From the NCBI RefSeq assembly GCF_000956525.1, contig NZ_JYIW01000014.1:1-57340 (forward strand): a stretch of 57,340 bases of DNA. Reading direction: 5' to 3'. The stretch's first letter is position 1. Each line of letters starts with the position of its first letter. This document shows positions 51,447 through 57,340 of this stretch, in pieces. The DNA is from Microbacterium oxydans (GTDB lineage: Bacteria; Actinomycetota; Actinomycetes; Actinomycetales; Microbacteriaceae). Under the pieces are notes generated by a model. That model did not search any database and was not told the DNA's origin. It saw only the letters and a list, made by a program, of their open reading frames with translations. The translations under genes and the position numbers were made by a program.

Positions 51447-52810
51447 CCGAACGACGCCCCCTGCTGTACGGGCTCTACGAGCAGGCGTGCGTCGGCAACG
51501 GCTCCGGCGCCGTGAGCCTGTGGACCCACCCGGCCGACGAACGACTCGGTGCGACCTCGCTGAAGTACTGGCTCGACCTCGGACGACGGGCGGAGGATGC
51601 CGGCTTCGACCTGTTCTTCTTCGGCGACGTGCTCGGCCTGTACGACACCTACCGCGGCGGCGCGGCGACCGCCCTGGAGTGGGGCGTCGAACTGCCGGCG
51701 CACGATCCGCTCATGCACATCCCCGCACTGGCCGCCGTCACCGAACGCATCGCCTTCGGCGCGACCGTGTCGACCACGTACGAGCACCCCTTCGCGCACG
51801 CGCGCCGCTTCAGCACGCTCGACCACCTCACCGCCGGCCGCATCGCCTGGAACATCGTCACCTCGTACCTCCCCGGTGCCGCCGCGAACTTCGGCCTCGA
51901 CGTGATGGCGCACGACAGCCGCTACGACCGGGCAGACGAGTTCCTCGACGTGGTCTACGACCTGTGGGAGCGCAGCTGGGATCCAGGGGCCTTCGTCGGC
52001 AGCAAGGAGCGGCGCCTGTTCGCCGACCCGTCGAAGGTGCACCGCATCGACCACGAGGGCGCGCACTTCGCCGTCGCCGGCCCGCACCTCAGCATCCCCT
52101 CGCCGCAGCGCACGCCGTACCTGATCCAGGCCGGCTGGTCGCCGCGCGGCCGCGAGTTCGCCGCCAGGCACGCCGAGCTCATCTTCGTCGGCGACTCCGA
52201 CCCCCAGGCGATCAGGGCCGGGCTCGCCGGCATCCGCGCCCGGGCAGCCGAGCTCGGCCGCGACCCCGAGCAGATCCGCGCCGTGGTCGGCATGAACCCC
52301 GTGATCGCGCGCACCCGCATCGAAGTGCAGGAGAAGCTCGACGGCTACCAGGCGCACTACAACGCCGACGCCCAGCTCGCCGCATACGCGGGGTGGAGCG
52401 GCATCGACTTCAGCACCTACGCCGACGACGAGCCGATCGCCAAGCAGAACACCACCCACACGCAGACCAAGGAGACGAGGACGGATGCTCCGCCGCTCAC
52501 CGCCGGTGACGTGCGGGCACGCTTCGCCTCGGTCACGGCGTTCGCGGACGACCGGTACATCGGCACGCCGGACGAGGTGGCTGCGAACATCGAGGAGTTC
52601 GTCGACGAGTCCGGGGTCGACGGCTTCCTGCTGCACCAGTTCCTCTCCCCTGGCACGCTCGACGACTTCAGCGAGCTGCTCGCCCCGAAGCTGCGCGAGC
52701 GCGGACTCTTCGGCGGGTTCCCGAACTCGGGCACGCTGCGCTCGCGGTTGCGCACCGACGGGTCGGATGTGCTCGGCGGCGACCACCCCGCCGGCGCTCG
52801 ACGGCGCTGA
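51443..52810 (+). CDS. LLM-class FMN-dependent monooxygenase (NtaA-like)
   Basis: This is the third full-length LLM enzyme, 455 residues. It shows DLFFFGDVLGLYDTY, STTYEHPFAHARRFSTLDHLTAGRIAWNIVTSYLPGAAANFG and PYLIQAGWSPRGREFAA, typical of NtaA/SnaA/DszA members. The hydrophilic stretch around residues 360-385 (lysine/threonine-rich) fits the mobile loop of the family. It is coupled (ATGA) to the deaminase gene, so an adenine-nucleoside step and an oxygenase step are encoded on one mRNA. Confidence 0.92.
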   Translation: MTERRPLLYGLYEQACVGNGSGAVSLWTHPADERLGATSLKYWLDLGRRAEDAGFDLFFFGDVLGLYDTYRGGAATALEWGVELPAHDPLMHIPALAAVTERIAFGATVSTTYEHPFAHARRFSTLDHLTAGRIAWNIVTSYLPGAAANFGLDVMAHDSRYDRADEFLDVVYDLWERSWDPGAFVGSKERRLFADPSKVHRIDHEGAHFAVAGPHLSIPSPQRTPYLIQAGWSPRGREFAARHAELIFVGDSDPQAIRAGLAGIRARAAELGRDPEQIRAVVGMNPVIARTRIEVQEKLDGYQAHYNADAQLAAYAGWSGIDFSTYADDEPIAKQNTTHTQTKETRTDAPPLTAGDVRARFASVTAFADDRYIGTPDEVAANIEEFVDESGVDGFLLHQFLSPGTLDDFSELLAPKLRERGLFGGFPNSGTLRSRLRTDGSDVLGGDHPAGARRR

Positions 52811-52818
52811 CGCGGGCC

Positions 52819-53082
52819 CTTCGACAAGCTCAGGGACCCAGGGGGGGTGCGCCCCAGGGATGGGTCGCTGAGCCTGTCGAAGCGCCCCACCTCAAGGGAC
52901 CCAGGGTGGTGACGCCGGCCCTTCGACGAGCTCAGGGACCCAAGGGAGTGCGGCTCAGAGCCCAGGGATGGGTCGCTGAACCTGTCGAAGCGCCCCAGCC
53001 CTCGGGCCCAGGGATGGGTCGCTGAACCTGTCGAAGCGCCCCAGCCGGGGGACCCGAGGATGGGTCGCTGAGCCTGTCGAAG
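52819..53082. repeat. Six palindrome cores behind the LLM operon
   Basis: Cores start at 52819 and 52921 in one direction and at 52868, 52976, 53022 and 53068 in the other, two with CTGAACC in place of CTGAGCC. Inverted pairs 52819/52868 and 52921/52976 can form hairpins just after the LLM stop at 52810 and probably end the operon. Confidence 0.85.
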
Positions 53083-53252
53083 CGCCCCATCCGGTCGACG
53101 TCGTATTGCGACGATGTGCGTCGGATCATTTCGTCATGTTTCCGCGATCGAACACGCCCGGGCGCGCGTCCACGAGACTCATGCCACAGCATCCGCCGCC
53201 CTTCTCCCGACGATCGGTCACAGCCCGATCGAGCTAAGGACCCCCCGCCCTC
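53083..53252 (+). other. Upstream region of the second CUT1 operon
   Basis: These 170 bases hold the promoter of the ABC importer but no clear -35/-10 pair or operator palindrome. A local drop in GC near 53101-53150 with a CGTCG/CGACG inverted repeat (around 53098-53115) is the most likely promoter area. No gene is seen. Confidence 0.4.
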
Positions 53253-54494
53253 ATGAGCATCCTCCGAACGCGCCCGTCTCGCGTCGCTCTCTCCGCCTCC
53301 GCCGGACTCGCGACCGTCATCCTCCTCGCCGGCTGCGCCGGTTCGACCGCACCAGCCGAATCCGACGGCGACGGCTTCGAAGGGGTCGAGCTGACGGTCT
53401 GGAACAACATCGACTTCGACCCGTACCAGTCGCTGCAGAAGGAGTACTTCGAGCAGTGCGCCAGCGACCTCGGCATCAAGGTCGACGTGCAGACGCTGTC
53501 CGGCGACTACACCACCAGCCTGCTGCAGGCCGCGAGCTCGAAGTCGCTGCCCGACGTCGCGCTGATGAACACCGACACGCAGCTGCCGCAGCTCGCTGCG
53601 CAGGGCGTGCTCGCCGACCTCGGCGAGCTGGGCCTGACCACCGACGGCCTCGCCGACTCGGTCGCCGACCTCGGCCAGTACGACGGCACGCTCTTCGCCC
53701 TCCCGGTGCAGGTCGAGGACTACTCGGTCTTCTACAACAAGGAGATCTTCGACGCGGCCGGCATCACCGAGCTCCCGACGACCTTCGACGAGCTCATCGC
53801 CGCCGCGAAGGCCACCACGAACGCCGAGCACTACGGCATCGCGCTGCCGGGCATCGCCGGTGACGGCTCGACCTCGTCGTACTTCCTGCCGTTCCTGCTC
53901 AGCGCCGGCGGCGACCCCGCCGAGGTGACGAGCGACGGCGCTGCCGCAGCGATCGACCTCTACAAGACCCTCGTCGCCGACGGCAGCCTCTCGAAGGAGT
54001 TCGTGAACTGGGGCTGGGACGGCATCGACCAGTGGAAGTCCGGCAAGGCGGCCATCACGGTCTCCGGCCCGTGGAACCTCGTCGACACGAGCCTCGGCTT
54101 CGACTACGGCACCTTCCCGATCCCGGCGGCCACCAGCGCCGACACCAGCAGCGTCGGACTCCTCGGCTACGGCTACGGCGTCGCCGTGCAGGCTGACAAG
54201 AAGCGCGAGCAGGCGGCGGCAGCGCTCGTCGAGTGCCGCGCAGCTGAGGAGAACCAGATCGACACCGCCACGAAGGGCGGCTACGTGCCGGCACTGACCT
54301 CGGCGCAGGATGCGTTCGTCTCCGAGGTGCCGGCGGCCGAGGCCTTCGTCACTCCCGTCGAGAACGCCTTCAACCCGGCATCCCTCGGCACCGAGTGGAA
54401 CGCCCTGCAGCAGAAGTACGTCGATGCGCTGCAGAACGCGACCGTCAACGGCGTGAGCGCCGAGGAAGCGTTGAGCAAGGCCGACCAGGGCTGA
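53253..54494 (+). CDS. CUT1 ABC transporter substrate-binding lipoprotein
   Basis: This 413-residue receptor has a lipoprotein signal, with ILLAGC giving the lipidated Cys28. The mature fold is SBP_bac_1 (VELTVWNNIDFDPYQSLQKEYFEQ, VFYNKEIFDAAGI, WKSGKAAITVSGPWNL). Such receptors usually bind sugars or sugar-like compounds. At the end of the thioether/nucleoside island the ligand could be a ribosyl compound, which is speculative. It overlaps the permease start (TGATG). Confidence 0.92.
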   Translation: MSILRTRPSRVALSASAGLATVILLAGCAGSTAPAESDGDGFEGVELTVWNNIDFDPYQSLQKEYFEQCASDLGIKVDVQTLSGDYTTSLLQAASSKSLPDVALMNTDTQLPQLAAQGVLADLGELGLTTDGLADSVADLGQYDGTLFALPVQVEDYSVFYNKEIFDAAGITELPTTFDELIAAAKATTNAEHYGIALPGIAGDGSTSSYFLPFLLSAGGDPAEVTSDGAAAAIDLYKTLVADGSLSKEFVNWGWDGIDQWKSGKAAITVSGPWNLVDTSLGFDYGTFPIPAATSADTSSVGLLGYGYGVAVQADKKREQAAAALVECRAAEENQIDTATKGGYVPALTSAQDAFVSEVPAAEAFVTPVENAFNPASLGTEWNALQQKYVDALQNATVNGVSAEEALSKADQG

Positions 54495-55441
54495 TGACCG
54501 CAGTCACAGCGGCGCCGAAGCGGCCGGAGACCACCGTCTCCGGCCGCTTCGGCCTGACCCTCGGCAGGCGGCGGACCGTTGAGCTGTGGGCGTTTCTCGT
54601 CCCGGCGATCCTGTTCTTCGCCGTCTTCTTCCTGTTCCCACTCGGGTACGGCGTGTTCATGAGCACGACCGACTTCACGACCGGCACCTTCATCACCGGC
54701 GAGGCTCCCTTCGTCGGGTTCCAGAACTTCCTCGACATCTTCCGCGCTGACGCGACCGGCATCGCGATCGTGAACACGCTCACGATCACCGTGGTCGCCG
54801 TCAGCGCCGAGCTCGTGATCGGACTCGCGCTCGCCCTGCTGTTCACCCGGCGATTCCCCGGCAGCCGTTGGCTCCCGGCGCTCATCCTGATCCCGTGGCT
54901 GCTGCCGGCCGTCGTGGTCGCGACGATCTGGAAGTCGCTCCTCGCCGGAGACGGCGCCATCAACGACATCCTCCGCACCCTCGGGTTGCCGAGCACGGCA
55001 TGGCTGGCCGACCCCACGACAGCGCTCGCCTGCGTGATCGTCGTGGCGGTGTGGGCGAGCCTGCCGTACTGGTCGACGATCCTCGCCGCGGCGCTCAAGC
55101 AGGTGCCGGCCGAGCATCTCGAAGCGGCCGCGCTCGACGGCGCCGGTGCCGCCAAGCGGCTCTGGCACATCATCATCCCGAGCATCTGGCCGGTGATCTC
55201 GGTGCTGGTCGTGATGAGCGTCGTGTTCAACCTGCTCATCGTCGACCTCGTGCTCGCACTCACGCAGGGCGGTCCGGCGAACAGCACCATGACGCTCGGC
55301 GTGCTGTCGTACCGGGCGGCGTTCACGACGTTCGAGTTCGGCCAGGCCGGCGCCTACGGGATGCTGCTGCTGGTCATCAGTCTCGGCTTCGCGATCGTCT
55401 ACACCTGGCTGTCAGCGCGGCGGGAGCGTGCTGAGCGATGA
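54494..55441 (+). CDS. CUT1 ABC transporter permease (MalF type)
   Basis: This 315-residue permease has six transmembrane segments and the coupling loop VPAEHLEAAALDGAGAAKRLWHIIIPSIWP. The start at 54494 is fixed by its one-base overlap with the binding-protein stop. The chain overlaps the MalG-type partner by four bases. Confidence 0.93.
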   Translation: MTAVTAAPKRPETTVSGRFGLTLGRRRTVELWAFLVPAILFFAVFFLFPLGYGVFMSTTDFTTGTFITGEAPFVGFQNFLDIFRADATGIAIVNTLTITVVAVSAELVIGLALALLFTRRFPGSRWLPALILIPWLLPAVVVATIWKSLLAGDGAINDILRTLGLPSTAWLADPTTALACVIVVAVWASLPYWSTILAAALKQVPAEHLEAAALDGAGAAKRLWHIIIPSIWPVISVLVVMSVVFNLLIVDLVLALTQGGPANSTMTLGVLSYRAAFTTFEFGQAGAYGMLLLVISLGFAIVYTWLSARRERAER

Positions 55442-56265
55442 CCGCGCACGCCCGACGCCGCCCGCGCGGCTGGTTCTGGACGATCCTCACCGTCGCGATC
55501 CTGATCGTCTACCTGTTCCCGGTGTACTGGATGGTCTCGGCATCCCTCCAGCCCGGCGCGAACTCGACCGACACCGAATGGTTCCCCTCGAAGGCCGCGA
55601 TCGACGGCTACATCGACGCGTTCGAGAACGGCGGCCTCGACGGGTTGCGGGTCAGCCTCATCACGGCGTTCGGCTCGGTGCTGCTCACGCTGATCGTGGC
55701 CGTGCCGGCCGCGTACGCGCTGAGCCGGCTGCGCTCCAGGGCCGTGAGCCTCGGACTCGTGCTCCTGCTGCTGGCGCAGATGATCCCGAGCATCGTGCTC
55801 GCGAACTCGTTCTACGCGATGTTCAACACCTGGGGTGTGCTCAACAGCTACATCGGGCTCATCCTGGCGAACTCGACCGCCGGCATCCCGTTCGCGATCA
55901 TCCTGCTCCGATCGTTCATGCTGCGCCTCGACACCGAGGTGATCGAGGCGGCGACGCTCGACGGGCTGGGTCCGCTCGGCGCACTGTGGCGCGTCGTCGT
56001 GCCGCTGTCGCGCAACGCGATCATCACGGCAGGCGTCTTCACGTTCCTGTTCTCGTGGGGCGATCTGCTGTTCGGGCTCACGCTGGTCACCAAGACCGAC
56101 ATGTACCCGGTGACGGTGTTCATCTACGCGCTCGCGAACTCGAACCTGAACACCTGGGCCGCGACCATGGCGGCATCCCTGATCGCGAGCCTGCCTGCGC
56201 TCGTGCTGGTGCTCGCCGCGCAGCGGTACGTGAAAGAGGGCGTGATCACCGGCAGCGGGCGGTAG
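55438..56265 (+). CDS. CUT1 ABC transporter permease (MalG type)
   Basis: This 275-residue permease has six transmembrane segments and the coupling loop DTEVIEAATLDGLGPLGALWRVVVPLSRNAI. It completes the importer with the two genes before it. No ATPase follows. As with cebEFG, a shared MsiK-type ATPase encoded elsewhere is expected. It ends 40 bases from the convergent ATP-grasp gene. Confidence 0.93.
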   Translation: MTAHARRRPRGWFWTILTVAILIVYLFPVYWMVSASLQPGANSTDTEWFPSKAAIDGYIDAFENGGLDGLRVSLITAFGSVLLTLIVAVPAAYALSRLRSRAVSLGLVLLLLAQMIPSIVLANSFYAMFNTWGVLNSYIGLILANSTAGIPFAIILLRSFMLRLDTEVIEAATLDGLGPLGALWRVVVPLSRNAIITAGVFTFLFSWGDLLFGLTLVTKTDMYPVTVFIYALANSNLNTWAATMAASLIASLPALVLVLAAQRYVKEGVITGSGR

Positions 56266-56305
56266 GCGGGCTGGGCCGGCGGATGCAGGGCGCCGTGCCG
56301 CAGGC

Positions 56306-57259
56306 TCAGACCGCGACCGACTCCGCCTCGCGCGCCAGCAGGCCGCCGAGGTAGCGGGCGATCGTGCCAGGACCCGAAACCGCGGCCCCCGCCTCGACGT
56401 CGGGGTTGTAGTTCGTGTTCGTGTTGACGTCATAGGTGACCAGTCGGCCGTCGACGGTCTCGATGAACTCGATGCCCGCGACCGTGATTCCCGCATCCTG
56501 CAGGAACGAGCGGTACTGCTGGACGAGCGGATGCTGCGCCGTGATCTCCGCACGGATGCGGAACAGCGGCTCCGGCTCGACGCCGTCAGCGCCCGGCAGC
56601 GCGCACGCCTCGGCCGGGCACAGCTCGAAGCTGCCTGCGCTGGTGTCGACCCGCACCGCGTAGACGAACTCGCCGCCGGCGAACTCGACGCGCGTGACGA
56701 ACGGTGCCGCCGCGAACAGGTTCTCCTGCAGCAGGGTGATGCCGTCTGGCGAGGCCTCGAACTCGGGGCCGTCGACCCAGGCGTCGAACTCCTCGTGGCT
56801 GTCGTGACGGCGGACGCCGAGTCCCTTGCCGCCCTGGTTGTGCTTGCTGATGAAGGGGGCGGTGAATTCGCGGGCCCGCTCCTTGAGTGCCGCGGTGCCG
56901 AACACGGCGACGGTGCGGGGCACGACGATGCCGGCGCGCTGCAGCGCCGCATGCTGGGCGGCCTTGCTCACCTCGAGCTCGAGCACCGGGCTGCCGTTCA
57001 CGACCGTGCGACCGGCTGCTTCGAGCCAACGGAGCACGGCGCGGCCGTACTCCTTCGAGTCGCCGTGGTCGCGCGTGTGCGCCGAGGCGCTGAGCCGCGA
57101 CCAGAACACCCCGGCAGGCGGCTCGGCGTTCAGGTCGATCGACCCGTCGGTGAGCAGCCACTCCTGGGCGGGCACGCCCTCAGCGTCGAAGGCTGCGGCG
57201 AACGGCGGGAACCATTCGGCGTTCTCGTGGATCACGTACACGCGGGCATCAGCAGTCAT
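56306..57259 (-). CDS. ATP-grasp ligase, RimK-like
   Basis: This 317-residue ATP-grasp protein shows the ATP-binding FISKHNQGGKGLGVRR region (about residues 153-168) and a metal/ATP C-terminal site VTYDVNTNTNYN. A RimK-like N-terminal domain reads VYVIHENAEWFPPF. Family members link a carboxylate to an amine, for example glutamate or peptide ligases. The start at 57259 is supported by a -10 TAGCGT seven bases upstream. It faces the ABC importer. Its substrate and any link to the importer are unknown. Confidence 0.85.
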   Translation of the reverse strand: MTADARVYVIHENAEWFPPFAAAFDAEGVPAQEWLLTDGSIDLNAEPPAGVFWSRLSASAHTRDHGDSKEYGRAVLRWLEAAGRTVVNGSPVLELEVSKAAQHAALQRAGIVVPRTVAVFGTAALKERAREFTAPFISKHNQGGKGLGVRRHDSHEEFDAWVDGPEFEASPDGITLLQENLFAAAPFVTRVEFAGGEFVYAVRVDTSAGSFELCPAEACALPGADGVEPEPLFRIRAEITAQHPLVQQYRSFLQDAGITVAGIEFIETVDGRLVTYDVNTNTNYNPDVEAGAAVSGPGTIARYLGGLLAREAESVAV

Positions 57260-57266
57260 GCCTCTC

Positions 57267-57272
57267 ACGCTA
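57267..57272 (-). promoter_or_regulatory. -10 box for the leaderless ATP-grasp gene
   Basis: On the minus strand TAGCGT is followed by seven bases and the ATG at 57259, the same hexamer and spacing as at the metY and Rossmann-protein promoters. Confidence 0.5.
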
Positions 57273-57340
57273 AGCGGTTCCAGCGTCGGCGGCGCCGCGC
57301 GCGTCACACAACTTCATCTCCGCCCTCCTCTCCCACCCCC

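Noticed and set aside
38841..52810. Bioluminescence (luxAB-like) genes
   Set aside because: The LLM proteins have the NtaA/SnaA/DszA features and length, and no fatty-acid reductase genes are present.

Overview
The window looks like a chromosomal segment of a high-GC actinomycete, most probably Microbacteriaceae and close to Microbacterium. This is judged from the extreme third-position GC, frequent GTG starts, ATGA-coupled operons, many leaderless-type promoters (TAnnnT six or seven bases before the start codon), the FprA/7Fe-ferredoxin/SoxR block and the dispersed CTTCGACAGGCTCAG palindromes. No rRNA, tRNA, phage gene, transposase or CRISPR array was seen.

Left part (0-8 kb): a polar amino-acid ABC importer with a fused binding protein and permease, a GNAT acetyltransferase, an intact DUF2442 gene beside a decayed DUF4160 partner, a PadR-controlled drug exporter with a perfect palindromic operator, purC and a uracil permease. 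From 8 to 15 kb lies a B. subtilis ycsFGI-kipIA-like operon (Nramp-type transporter, PxpA, D-glutamate-cyclase-family protein, fused PxpB-PxpC) ending in a biotin carboxylase/BCCP gene. It is divergent from a GntR/FCD regulator, and a matching GntR-type palindrome sits on the operon's predicted -35.

Middle part (15-36 kb): a PEP-mutase-family lyase, a TetR regulator, and a cellobiose system (cebEFG, GH1 beta-glucosidase, CebR) with two copies of the CelR/CebR palindrome at its promoter. Then come apt, purS-purQ, a secreted alpha/alpha-toroid protein, a stress-type SDR, a GH13 alpha-glucosidase with its own LacI-type operator and regulator, and a SulP transporter. The block ends with a SoxR-type redox cluster (fdxA-fprA-flavin reductase-sodA, divergent from soxR) that has a textbook sox box in a 19-bp promoter spacer.

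Right part (36-57 kb): an accessory-looking island crowded with flavin monooxygenase families and adenine-nucleoside/thioether enzymes. It holds three full luciferase-like (LLM) monooxygenases, two DszC/SfnB-type acyl-CoA-dehydrogenase-fold proteins, and an ACAD-LLM fusion. It also holds free-standing partial versions of these folds (a short LLM-like protein and an orphan ACAD C-terminal helical domain). The remaining genes are a nucleoside hydrolase, an AhpD-like protein, MetY, a SAH-hydrolase homologue with a Rossmann-only companion, an adenine-nucleoside deaminase, a CUT1 ABC importer without ATPase and an ATP-grasp ligase. My working model, which is inference, is a sulfur/nucleoside scavenging island. 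In it, SAH-like thioether nucleosides are deaminated, hydrolysed and stripped of base, organosulfur compounds are oxidatively cleaved by reduced-flavin monooxygenases fed by the nearby flavin reductase, and released sulfide or thiol is fixed by MetY. The island is also where most of the palindromic repeats accumulate.
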